Below, one piece after another: positions 1-11,059 of a DNA stretch of 64,000 nucleotides. The DNA lies in contig QPMI01000434.1 of the NCBI GenBank assembly GCA_004431415.1, positions 186,001 to 250,000 on the forward strand, in the 5' to 3' direction. Under the pieces are notes generated by a model. That model was given only the letters and a program-made list of their open reading frames with translations. It ran no database searches and was not told the DNA's origin. The number at the start of each line of letters is the position of its first letter. The stretch's first letter is position 1. The stretch is from Cyanophora paradoxa (taxonomy: Eukaryota; Glaucocystophyceae; Cyanophorales; Cyanophoraceae). Position numbers and translations under genes: made by a program.

Positions 1-133
1 GCCTTCTTCGTCTGCGCATGCACAGCTATAGCTAGCGCTGACGGGGGCGCGGGCCGGGGCAGACACGAACCCGCACCCCGAGACGGTCGTGCTCCCCTCC
101 GACGCCGTCTACCTCTTCTCCAGCGGCGCCTAG
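1..133 (+). CDS. C-terminal exon of an upstream gene, partial
   Basis: A terminal exon appears to start at 63 after a CAG acceptor (60-62) and ends at a TAG stop at 131-133. In the only sensible frame it reads about 23 residues ending VVLPSDAVYLFSSGA. The exon starts in phase 1, so it needs one nucleotide from the exon before it. Bases 1-9 (gccttcttc) followed by GT could be the end of that exon. Too little is present to name a family. The call rests on frame quality and splice-site context only. Confidence 0.35.
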
Positions 134-494
134 CCATAGCTCTAGCTATGGATCTCCCCTCCGCCGCGCGCGACGCTAACGCTAGCCTCCCGGCCCTCGC
201 ATGCTCGGATTCAGATTCCAAATTTCTGTACATATTTCGAATTCCACCGCGACGTGGCGCTCGTTGGCGAATCCAAGTCGTGGAGGGGGGGTATAGGCCA
301 GAGGGTCAACGTGCCGCTAGAGTTTGAGTGAGGTCGCGCAGCGCTTGAAGGCCCCAGGTTCGCGAGCTCGTGAGCTCTAGGCTGGGGCTCTGTATCGACG
401 CACAGCTGCAGGGTGCGGGACGCTGGCAGGTCGGCTGGCAGAGATTTCCGTCCGCTGCACCAGTGCGCGCCAGCGCGGGCGGTGATTCGCCACG
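134..494. other. Intergenic, presumed myosin promoter
   Basis: No convincing coding frame lies between the upstream stop and the myosin start. Near 134-152 there is an imperfect palindrome (ccatagctctagctatgg). No TATA box stands out. Confidence 0.4.
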
Positions 495-3400
495 ATGGCG
501 GCCATCGCACCCGCAAAGAAGGTTAGACCCGCTCGTTGTGGCCGTGGAGTGTTGGAGTCGCTTCATTCCACCCGCCGCCCCCCTCTGACGAACTCGCCGG
601 CGCAGACCCTCGTCTTCATCCCTTCAAAGCAGGAGGGATATGTCCTCGCAGATATCGTCAGTCAGAATGAGCGGGAGGTCCGGATCAGGCCGCGGGACAA
701 AGGCGACCAGCAGGTGCGCCGCGCTCCCTGTTGCGCCTCCAGCGACTCGTAGATATGGAGGAATACACCTCTTGGCGTTAGCTAACCGCCGCGCCTGCGC
801 GTTCCGAACGACCACGCAGGAGCGCTTGGTGCCGGTTACCGACATCCTGCCGTCGAACCCGGAGTCGGCCGCGCCGCCGGACGACAACACGGCGCTTATG
901 CACCTACATGCGGCGTCGCTGCTGCACAATCTCCGCGTCCGCTACGACAAGGACCAAATCTACGTGCGCCGGTCCCTTCGATTGCTCCCTCGTTGCTCTC
1001 CACTGTGCCCACACCACTCGCTTACTTATTTCACCTCTTTGCGCAGACGTACACCGTGCGCGGGTCCCTCGCCGCTTCGCGCCGCGTTTGTGGAGGTTTG
1101 CGCTATTTGAACGTTTCGTGTCGCAGGCGTACATCCTGCTTGCGGTTAACCCGTACAAGACGCTGCCCATCTACGACGACTCTTTGATGGAAAGATACCG
1201 GGGAAAATCGATCGGCAAGGAGGTCCCGCACGTCTTCGCGGTGACCGACAGAGCCTACCGACTCATGAAGGCGGAGGGCATCAACCAGTCCATCGTCATC
1301 AGGCGAGCTTCCGTCTTTCTGCCATTTCCGTTCTTGGCCGGCGCTGAGCGTTTTCCGCGCCGCAGCGGCGAGTCCGGCGCCGGCAAGACCGAGACCAGCA
1401 AGGTCGGCCCTCTCGCGCTTCCTGTGTTTTCGCTGCCCGCCCGCGTTATCCTCCTCCTCCTCCGCAGTACGCCATGCGCTTCCTGGCGCACGTTGGGAAG
1501 GCGTCGGCGAAGGGCGAGCTGGGCGAGCGCGTGCTCGACACGAACCCCATCCTGGAGGCCTTCGGTAACGCCAAGACCCTCCGCAACAACAACTCCTCCC
1601 GCTTCGTGCGCCCGTCTCCTTCCTTTTCTCCTTCCTTCCGCGTTCTGCACCTGGCGTCCCGACCTCGCTTCCCTCTCCCCGCAGGGCAAGTACATCAAGA
1701 TCAACTTCAACAAGGACGGGTCCGTCGTTGGCGCCTCGATCGTCACCTGTGCGCCCTTCTGTTTGCTTGCCCGCCTCCTGCCCGCGCTCGCTGACCTCGC
1801 GCGCCTCGCAGACCTTCTTGAGCGGGTCCGATCGCTCCGCTTTCTCTCTCCTGCGCCCCCAAGCCCCGCTAACTCCCGCCTTCCTCCCCGCCTGCAGTCC
1901 CGCGTGACGCAGCAGGATAAGGACGAGCGGAACTACCACATCTTCTACCAGCTCTGCGCCGGCGCAAACGACGAGGAGCGGAGTGCGCGCGCCGCGCTCG
2001 CGCCGACTCCGCCGACCTGCCGCCCCCGCCCGCCGACCCCGCTCCCTCGCAGAGTCGCTCAAGCTGGGGAAGGCGGATCAGTACCACATGCTGCGGCAGA
2101 GCGGGTGCATCCGGATCGAGGGGGTGGACGACGCGGAGGAGTTCCAGCGGGTGAAGGGGGCGATGGACCGCATCGGGATCGGCGCGGGCGAGCGCACGGA
2201 CGCCTTCCGCGTGCTCGCGGGGCTCCTCCACCTCTCCAACGTCACCTTCAAGGAGGGCGACAAGGACGACTGCCAGGTCGAGAACCCCGACGGTGCGCCC
2301 CCGAACCGATCGGAGCAGGAAGTGAGGTCAGAGCTGAGCCGGCTGCCCCCGCAGAGCTGCAGGTCGCGGCGGAGCTCTTCAAGATCGACTTCGAGTCGTT
2401 CAAGAAGACGCTCATCACGCGCACGATGGAGACCCGGGGGCAGGTCTTCGAGATCCCCTTGAAGCACTTCGAGGTGCGGGCTTCGCGGGATCTCGCCCCC
2501 ACCTCCTGCCCGCAGCCGGGCGTGGCTCACGTCCTCGCAGGCGGTGAACGCGCGGAACGCGCTGGCCAAGGCGGTGTACCAGCGCCTCTTCGACTGGCTC
2601 GTGGCGCGCATCAACAAGGGCCTGCAGGAGATCGAGGCGAGCCACCAGTACATCGGCATCCTCGACATCTTCGGCTTCGAGTTCTTCCAGCGCAACAGCT
2701 TCGAGCAGCTGTGCATCAACTACGCGAACGAGAAGCTGCAGCAGTACTTCAACCAGCAGATCTTCAAGCAGGAGCAGGACATCTACGAGCGTGACGGCAT
2801 CAAGTTCGAGCGCGTCAAGTTCGTGGACAACACGGACACGATCGACATGATCGAGAAGCGCCCGGGCGGCATCCTCCACATCCTCGAGGAGGAGAACCGG
2901 ATGCCCAACGGCTCGGACAAGTCCTTCTGCCTCAAGGTCCACGAGGCCTTCAAGGGCCACTCGCGCCTGGCGGCCCCCGCCGTCGCCTCGCGCAAGGAGA
3001 CGGGCTACCTGACCAAGGACGAGGGCTTCCTCGTCAACCACTTCGCCGGCGAGGTCACCTACGACGTCGCCAACTTCCTCGTGCGTAACCCTACTTGCGC
3101 CGTCGAGGCGGGCCCCCGCGCCACTCACGCCCCCCACCCGCAGGAGAAGAACAACGACACCGTGCACGGGGACCTGCTGGCCATGTTCCAGCGCTCCAAG
3201 GACCCCTTCCTCCAGCACCTCTTCCCCGAGCAGCCGCCCCCGCCCAAGTTCGGCCCCAAGGAGCGCTCCACCCGCTTCTCCTCCGTCGGCGGCAAGTTCT
3301 CCGTCCAGCTCCAGGAGCTCATGAAAGACCTCGGGCAGACGAGCTCGCACTTCATCCGCTGCATCAAGCCCAACGCGCTGCAGCGGGCCGGCAACTTCGC

Positions 3401-6400
3401 GGGGGCGGCGGTGCTGGAGCAGCTGCGGGCGAGCGGCATGCTGGAGGCGCTGCGGCTGCTGCACGCCGGCTACCCGACGCGCTGCGCCTTCGACGCCCTC
3501 TACAAGCGCTACGGGCCCTTCATGCCCGAGGCCATCCGGCGGCTCGACGCCCCGCACTTCTGCGAGGCCTTCCTCATGGCGCTCGAGTTCAAGGAGACGG
3601 ACTTCCAGATCGGCCTCACGAAGGTCTTCTTCCGCTCCGGCAAGCTCGCTGAGCTCGACGAGGTGATCGGGACGGAGGACCAGAAGGTCCCCGACCACAT
3701 CATCGCCAAGGTCAAGAAGTGGCTCGTCAAGAAGCGCTGGCGCCGCCTCATCGGCTACCGCAAGGCCTGCGTCCGCGGTCCGCCTCGCCGCGCTTTCTCT
3801 GCGTTGGCCGGCTCTGAACGGGCGTGCGCGCGCACCGCAGTGGTGCGGAGGCTGCGGGCGCTGCGGGCGCTGCGGCTCTTCATGCGGATGGCGGGGGTCG
3901 CGGTGGTGTACCGGCGCTCCCTGTGGCGGCTGCTGCAGCGCGTGCGGCGGACGATCGCGGCGCGCAACATCCAGGCGGCCTTCCGCTGCGCGCGGCTGCG
4001 CTTCCAGTTCGTGCGGCGGCGGCGCGCGGCGGTCTGCATCCAGTCGCACTGGAAGGGCCACAAGACCTACCAGCTGATGAAGCCGGTGCTGACGGAGCGG
4101 CGGGAGGCGCGCCTCGCGGAGCTGGCGGCGCAGGTCAAGGCCGAGCGCGAGCGCCAGGAGCGGGAGCGGCGGGAGCAGGCCGAGCGCTACCGCAAGCAGG
4201 TGATGGAGAACCTGCGGCGCAAGGAGGACGCGGCGGCGGAGCGGAAGCGGCAGGAGCAGCGGACGCGGACGGAGTACACGAAGACGACGGAGCAGCACGT
4301 GGAGGAGACAGTGACGGTGACCGAGCCGATGCCGATGACGCAGGAGCTCTTCAACGTGGTCACGGACATGGTCAAGCAGCTCTCCAAGACCGTCGCCGAC
4401 CTGCAGGAGGAGGTCCGCCAGCTCCGCGAGGAGCGCGTCGCCCCCGCCGAGCGCGGCCTCGCCGCCACCGCCTCCAAGGTGCCCCCCCGCCCCCGCCTGC
4501 CCTCGCCCCGCCCCGCGGCATTCGACCCTGACCTCGCCGCAGGTGGAGGCGATGGAGACGCACGCAGCGGAAGAGAAGATGCGGCTGGACGGCGAGCTGG
4601 CGGCCGTGCGGGCGAGCGCTGCGGAGCGCGCGGAGCGCGTCGACGCGAAGATCGCCGACGTGGAGGAGGAGGCGCGGCGCATCGAGTCCGAGTCTCGGTC
4701 GGCGCACGACCAGCTGTGGCACGCGATGGGCCAGCGCGCGGAGAAGGCCGAGCTCGAGCGCTCCGTCCAGTCGCTGCACGGAGAGCTCTCGGCGGTGGCG
4801 AACAAGGCGGCGGAGGCGGCCTCCTCCAAGAGCGACGCCGTCAAGAGCGAGATGACGGCGCTCAACGAGAAGATCCGCGCCGAGGCGGCGGCGGCGGAGA
4901 AGCGGCTGGCGGAGGAGCTCGACCGGCGCGTCGAGGAGGCGGCGAAGAAGGCGGACGCGGCCGAGGCCGGCCTTCGCTCCGCGCTGGAGGCGGCCCAGGC
5001 CGCCCTCGCCAAGCAGATCACCGACGTCCAGGTGGGCGATGGCGCGCCCGCACCCCCACGCGTCCCGCCTTTGAGCGGCGGCGCAGGAGAAGAGCATCGC
5101 CGAGCTGCGGAAGCAGCTGGAGGCGACGGAGGCGTCACTGGGCGAGGTCAAGGTGAGCGCGGGGCGGGCGGAGGGAGCGGGGGGAGAGGCCGCCGCCGCC
5201 GCCGAGGAGCGCCTGGGGGCCCGCCTGGCGGCAGCGGAGGAGGCAGCGGCGCGGGCCGAGTCGGGCCTGCGCGACGCCGTCGCCGACGCGATGGAGAGCG
5301 CCCGAGCGATGCTCCAGGCCGTCAGCAGCAAGCAGGAGGAGGCGCTGCGCGAGGCGGAGGCGCGCCTGCAGGCCGCCGTCGCAGAGCGCGCGGAGCAGGC
5401 GCGGGAGGCCCTGTCCGACACGGAGCGGCGCGTGGCCGACATCGCCGCCGAGCAGGAGAAGGGCCTCGAGGCCGTCGCCGCCACCGCCTCGGCCGCCGAG
5501 CGCCGCGCCGGCGAGCTCGAGCAGCAGCTGCGGGAGGCGCTCGCCGAGGGCCAGTCGAGGGCCCTCGCGGAGGCGTCGGCGGCAGCGGCGGCCGCCCAGC
5601 AGCGCGTCGCGGAGGTCGAGCGGCAGCTCCGCGAGGCGATGGCCGAGCAGCAGCGCGCCGCCGAGGGCGCCGTCGCCGCGGCGGCGAAGGAGGCCAAGGA
5701 GGCGGCCGCCGCGGTCGAGCGCCAGCTGCGCGAGGCGCTGGCAGAGCAGCAGCGGGCGGCGGCGGCGGAGGCGGCGGCGGCGGGGGAGAAGGGCCGGGCG
5801 GCGGAGGGGGCCCTAGGCGCCCTGGAGAAGCGGCTCGCCGAGCTGAAGGACACGCAGGAGCGGCAGCGGGCGTCGGCGGTGGCGGCCGAGGCGGCCGTGG
5901 CGGAGCTGCGGGCGGAGCTGCACAAGGAGCGGGCGCGTCTGGCGGACATGGAGCGGGCGGTGGACAGCGCGCGGCAGGAGACGTCCCAGACCCGCGAGGT
6001 CTCGCTCGGGCAGCAGTCGGCGGCGCTCGCCGAGGCGGAGGGGCGGCTGCAGGCGGCGATCGCGGAGCGCGGGGCGGCGACGGCGGCGCTGGAGCAGCGG
6101 CTGGCGGAGAGCGAGCGCGCGCTGCGGGAGGCGCTGGCGGCGGAGGCGAAGCGGCACGAGGCGCTGCAGGAGGCGCTGGGCAGGCAGGAGAAGGCAGCGG
6201 CGGGGGCGCTCGAGGAGCAGCGCAAGGCCCTCGAGGCGCGCCTCGCGGCGTTCGCGGCGGAGCAGGCCTCGGCGTCGGCCTCGACGGCGGCGGCGCTCGA
6301 TAAGCGGCTCGCCTCGGCGGCGGAGGAGCAGCAAAGGGCGGCGGCGGCGGCGGCGCGGGCGGGGGAGGGGTTGGCTAGCCAGCTGCGGGAGGAGCTGCGC

Positions 6401-7075
6401 AGGCAGGAAGGGGCGGTGGAGGAGCTGAAGCAGCGGGTGGCGCAGCTGCTGCAGGCCTCCGTTGCGGACGAGGGGCGGGCGAGCGCGGCGTCGGAGAAGT
6501 TCGAGGCGGTCGAGGAGGCGCTCAAGAGCGAGATGGCCGAGCTGCGGGAAACGATCGCCCGCACCTCGACGGGTGCGCTCGCGATCTCCCCCTTCGCCGC
6601 CGCCTCCGCCTCCGCCTCCGCCCGGAGCCCGCCGCCTAGCCCCCTCGCCACGCCCCGCTCCCAACAAGGCAAGGGCAAGGCCCGCGACAGCACCGGCGAC
6701 GGCCTCGGGCCGGCCGGCTCGACGCGCCTCAGCCTGCGGCGTGTGGGCCGCACCTCCTCCAGCGACGCCCCCGTGCCCTCGGACGGCTCGGGGGACGAGT
6801 GGGACGGGCGCTTCCGGGCGGGGACGGGGCGGCGGAAGACGGGGCGGGGCAGCGTGGCGCGGCGCGTGAGCGGGGCGGACCTCGAGGACCTCGAGATCGA
6901 CGACGAGGAGGACGTTCTGGTGGCGCCCCGCAAGTCCCGCCTCTCCGCCGGCCTCGAGGCCGCCGTGAGCACCGTCAAGACCGTCGCCGTCACCGGCCTC
7001 TCCTTCGCCCTCGCCGGCGCCGTCGGCATCGCCGCCACCAGCGAGCTCCAGTACCCCATGGCCATGATCGGATGA
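495..7075 (+). CDS. Myosin heavy chain with IQ neck and long coiled-coil tail
   Basis: An actin-based motor. Exon 1 (495-521) encodes MAAIAPAKK. Exon 2 (606-713) is an SH3-like N-terminal segment. The motor follows: ILLAVNPYK, a P-loop GESGAGKTE split by an intron, switch I (NNNSSRF), the relay segment DIFGFE (about 2670), HFIRCIKPN (about 3350) and a converter ending [14 protein letters not shown]. The neck shows a WLVKKRW motif and at least two IQ-like stretches (IQAAFR, IQSHWKG). That junction is reminiscent of class VI-like myosins, but I cannot fix the class. From about 4080 the protein is charged coiled coil, running Ala/Glu/Gln/Arg-rich to about 6560. A Ser/Pro-rich linker follows, then a hydrophobic stretch ([20 protein letters not shown]) close to the C-terminus, with TGA at 7073-7075. 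Many short introns interrupt the head; the tail from 5087 is almost intron-free. Family is certain; exact exon edges in the tail are less so. Confidence 0.93.
1047..1055 (+). other. 9-nt microexon of the myosin gene (TYT)
   Basis: Sequence acgtacacc lies between CAG (1044-1046) and GTGCG (1056). Joining exon 820-963 (ending DQIY), this exon (TYT) and exon 1127-1302 (starting AYILLAVNP) restores the conserved myosin motif xIYTYTxxxLIAVNP in phase 0. Without it the motif lacks three invariant-looking residues. Confidence 0.75.
1303..1365 (+). other. GC-AG intron splitting the myosin P-loop
   Basis: Exon 1127-1302 ends ...ATCAG and the next exon starts CGGCGAGTCC at 1366, giving [11 protein letters not shown] with the Ser codon split after its second base. 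The intron starts gcgagc, not GT, and ends cgcag. No GT donor nearby gives the same reading frame. Confidence 0.7.
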
Positions 7076-7544
7076 GCCCCGCCCCGTCAGGGGCGCGGGG
7101 CGGGGGTAGCAGCGGGGCAGGCAGCGTCGGAGACAGCGTAGCGGCAGTGGGGGCGAGGGCAGCGATCTAGTTTCAGCCACGCAGGATGCCGCTTTCAGTC
7201 TAGTTTATGGAGATATTCAGCTTTGCTTTCCAGCTTTGATTTGCGCGCAGTCTGTAGTTTGTAGCGTAGTCTAGTTGTAGGATCGACGAACGAATCAGCT
7301 GCAGCGGTGGCTAGCGCAACAGCGGCGGACGCTCGGGAGCGACCGAGCGGACGCCGTACGGGCGGCGGCGGCGGCGGCTTCGGCAGCCGTCCCCGCTTCC
7401 GCTCCCTCTTCCCTCTCTCCGTCCGTCCCTCCCAGCCAGCCGCCCCTTCCTCGCTCCGCCCGCCGCCATCCATTCATCCCTGCCCTGTAGCCTGTAGGCC
7501 TCTCGTCTGCGCCCCCGGCCATCTGTTTAATTCTGCCCCCGCAG
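7076..7544. other. Intergenic / unresolved 5' end of the next gene
   Basis: Holds the myosin 3' flank and T-rich sequence around 7195-7290. A pyrimidine-rich stretch ends in a CAG acceptor at 7542-7544. No ATG here opens a frame joining the downstream exon without an undetected intron. The first exon of the next gene should therefore lie here but is not identified. Confidence 0.4.
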
Positions 7545-9628
7545 TTGCGAAGGAAGAGGTGGCGGCGGCGAGGGAGCAGCTGAAGGAGGATGTCTTTGCG
7601 GCGGTGCTAGACAACCACGAGGCGACCGTCAAGAAGGACATCGAGGCGCTCAAGGCCCAGGTGCCCGGGCCCCGCCCGGCGCATCCGACGCCGGGCCCGC
7701 CACCTCAGCGCCGCCACAGATGCTCAAGGTCGCCGAGGCCGCGAAGGCCGCCAAGACAGCGGAGGCGGCGAAGGCGGGCGAGGCGGAGAGGCGGGTGGCA
7801 GACATGGAGAAGGCTGTCGGCGACGCCGTCAAGCGCTTCTCCGATTCCTCCGCCGACCTCGTGCGCCTGGCCAGTGCTCCTGTTCGGCCGCGGCCGGGCC
7901 CTGACCGCCGCGCAGCGCAAGGACTTTCGAGGCGACCTGACGGAAGGGATGGCCAAGCTGAAGGAGGAGCTGGAGGGGCGGCTGCGGGAGGTGCAGGAGG
8001 CGGCGGGGAGGGCGGCGAACGCGGGCGAGAACGAGCGGCGGCTGGCCCAGCTCGAGGACAGCTACCAGCGCGCCATCGACGAGAACCAGAACCTCCGCCA
8101 TCAGCTCGGCATCGCCCGGGTCCGCCTGCTGGCGAGCAGCTTTCCGCTGTCTTCGTCCTGACTTCGGGGCCCGCAGCACGACGACCTGGAGAGCAGCGCG
8201 AAGCTGGACCACCTCTCGTCCTCGCTGAACACGACGGCGTACAACTCGACGGTCGCCATCAACCGCTACCAGAACGTGGTCGTCGAGCAGGAGAAGCTGC
8301 GCAAGGAGCTTGCCAAGGAGAGGGAGAGCAACGAGGCGCGCGTCGCCGGGCTTGTCGAGGAGATCTCGCGCTCCAACGAAAAGATCAAGAGCTTCGAGCG
8401 GACGGCGGCGTTGTTCGAGGCGGAGAAGCTGCGGAACGAGAAGCTGCTTCAGGAAACGCTGAAGCGGGTCGAGGAGATTGAGAAACGGCACGAGCTGGAG
8501 GGGACCCCTGCCAAGACTGTCAGGAGCGCCAGCGTCCGCGGCATCCCCGTCCCGGCCCCTTCAGTCAGCATGGGCTCTGTTGAGATGGAGCCGATGGGCG
8601 GCGAGTCCGGCTCGCCGCCGCGGCAGCTCACCCTGCTGCCGTCCCCGCCCGAGGACCCGGTCACGCCGACGCCCTCGAAGCGGGCGATCGAGGCGGAGCC
8701 CGAGGAGATGAGCATGACCCCGCAGCGTTGCAATGAGGCCCTCGCCCCGCTCATGAAGCGTGCGTTCTCAGCGTCCGTGTGCGCGCTCGGCTCACACGCG
8801 CCGCCCTCAGAGCGCGGCGGGCAAGTGAAGGCGCTGGCGGACGCTGTCTCTCGGTTTGTCGGCGCAATCGCACAGCCGACGTCCATCCGGGGGGTGCGCG
8901 GCGCCGCTCCCGCGCGCCTCAACGCATCGTCCGTCTGCTGACGCGGGCGCAGAGCTTCACGCAGCGGGAGCTGCCCAAGGCGGAGAACGACATGCTGCGG
9001 CCGGAGCTGCGGCACCTCGTCAGCTCCCTCATCGACATCTTCGGGCAGAAGGCCAAGAAGCGCGGCGGCATGCTCGGCTTCGGTGGCGAGGCGCTCCACG
9101 CGTGGGACGTCTTCGAGACCTTCGCCCAAAGTCTGCGTCTCTGCCCGCGGCCGGGCATCCCCAGGACCTGACGCGCCCGCCGGGCAGACCACCCGATGAG
9201 GGACCAGACGAACCCGCTGCCGACGTACCTGGTGGGGATGGTGGAGACGCACGTGCGCTCTGTCCTCTCCAACGCCGACTTCATCAAGAGGAGCAGCGCC
9301 CGCGACGTCAAGGACGCCCGCTTCCACGCCCTCGTCCGCGCCGCCCTCAAGTGCGCCCCGCCCCCCCGCGCGATGCAGGGCCCGCCTGACGCGCGCCGCC
9401 CGCAGCAACAAGACTCTGCACGCGGCGCTGCGGGAGCTGTTCGAGAACATGTTCCCGACGCTGACGCCGCTGTACGAGGACGACGCCCCCGTGCTGCACC
9501 CGAGCCTGCAGCACGACGTTGTCCTCGCCGTAGAGCCCCTGGCCCGCATCCCCTTCGCCTACTACCTCGACCTCTTCAACCCCGTCCTCGCCTCCGAACG
9601 TGACATCCGCGCCAGTACAGCCCGCTAG
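7545..9628 (+). CDS. Coiled-coil protein of unknown function, start unresolved
   Basis: Successive exons read as one protein. It has an N-terminal heptad-rich part (VAKEEVAAAREQLKEDV, then LKVAEAAKAAKTAEAAKA) and a second coil (about 7930-8110). A charged helical stretch follows (8180-8480), containing NRYQNVVVEQEKLRKEL. A Pro/Ser-rich linker (8490-8760) comes next. The C-terminal globular part contains RPELRHLVSSLIDIFGQ and ends AYYLDLFNPVLASERDI with TAG at 9626-9628. Introns of about 50-90 nt separate the blocks. It follows the myosin on the same strand and shares its coiled-coil style, so a cytoskeletal role is possible. That is inference; I recognise no family. The start codon lies in an upstream exon I could not place. 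Confidence 0.6.
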
Positions 9629-9905
9629 CATCTTGGCCTGCCGCTGCGCCCCCGTAATAGTATGTGCATCCATCTATTTTGTGCAGTTTGAACTTCGTTC
9701 GCGGAGCTCAAGGGGTAGGGCGATTGCGAGGGGGAAAGGGGCTTCAGAGGGGTAGAAGAATTTCGAAAACGACTTCTCCGAAAATTCAGGAGCTCGAGCG
9801 ATCTCTGCGTGGGGCGCTGTACGCGTAGCAATGCATGCATTCAGCTATATAGCTAGCAGTGCGGCATGAAGTCGACTTTAGCCTGCTGAGCGCCAGCATC
9901 GTTCA
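9629..9905. other. Intergenic region before tuberin
   Basis: AT-richer than its surroundings, with agctatatagctagc near 9842-9856. No gene is supported. The tuberin promoter presumably lies here. Confidence 0.4.
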
Positions 9906-11025
9906 ATGGACCTCGCTCAGCTGGAGCGGTTCGTGGCGGACCTGCGGCCCGCGCACCCGCTCCAGCAGAGGCTGCAGCGGGCGCGTGAGGTCGCCGAGTT
10001 CATCCGCACGAACCGGTGACCGCACGAGCCGCCCTCCGCGTTTTCCGCGCCGACGCCCCACGTACGCACCCCTTGCAGGCTGGACGTCGGCAGCCTCTCG
10101 CTCGTGTGGTCGTGTGTGGCTGACCTCATGCATGGTGCGCGCGGGCGCGCCCGATCGCCGCCCGGCCGCCGCCAATGCGCCCGGCAGAGAGGCAGACGAG
10201 CGAGGCGCGGCTCGCGGGCTACCGCATCGCCTGCTCGATCGCGGGGTCGTCGAACCCGGAGCCTCCCGGCCTACTCTGCCTTGGTGCGCTCTCCCGAGCG
10301 CCCGCTGCCCTGCGCGGCTCGGGCCTTGCCCCGCCAGCGCCCGCCCGAGCCGCGCCTGCCCCGCAGAGCTCTACCGGATCGTCGAGTCAGACCAGGGGTA
10401 CATCAAGGTCCGCCTCGAAGTTCTGAAGGTGAGCGTTCCCGCCCAACGATCCCGCGGCCGCCTCCGAGGCCCCCCTCAGGCCCTCACGCGCAACGGCCGA
10501 AACATTGCCCCCTTCTCCGTGCGTACACGTACCCCACCTGCGTTTTGCCCCCTGATTGACTTCACACAGGACCGGCTGGGCCCGCTCGTGGTGCGGTGGA
10601 TGGCGGACGGCGAGGCCCGCCGCGAGGCGGTCCTCTTCGCGACAAACGTGCCCCCACCCCCGTTCCCTGTACCCCCATCCCGCCTGGTTCACCCCCCCCT
10701 CTTGCAGGTTGTGAACTTCAGCGCGGCGACGGCGGGCGAGGCGCTCCTGGCCGCCCTCATCTCGGGCGCCTGCGCCCAGGCGCGCCCCGCCGACCCCCTC
10801 CGCCCTCGGCCGTCCCGTCTTTTCTCGGCCCTGCTTCTGATCCCTGTTTCGCAGGTCCTCGCCGGCCGCGACGCCGGAGTCGTCCGGTACACCCCCCTCC
10901 CCCCTCGCGCCCCCCCGCCCATTCCTTCCCTGCGCAGCTGCTGCGTCGGGTTCCTCGCCGTGGCCGTGCGGCGGACCACCCTCCCCGGTGCCCCCGGCCC
11001 CCTCCTTCTCTTCCCCCCCATCTCA

Positions 11026-11059
<34 letters not shown>

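Noticed and set aside
2415-7065. Very long minus-strand frames opposite the myosin (about 900 codons)
   Set aside because: High GC lowers stop frequency on the opposite strand. The plus strand holds the conserved motor and coiled-coil sequence.
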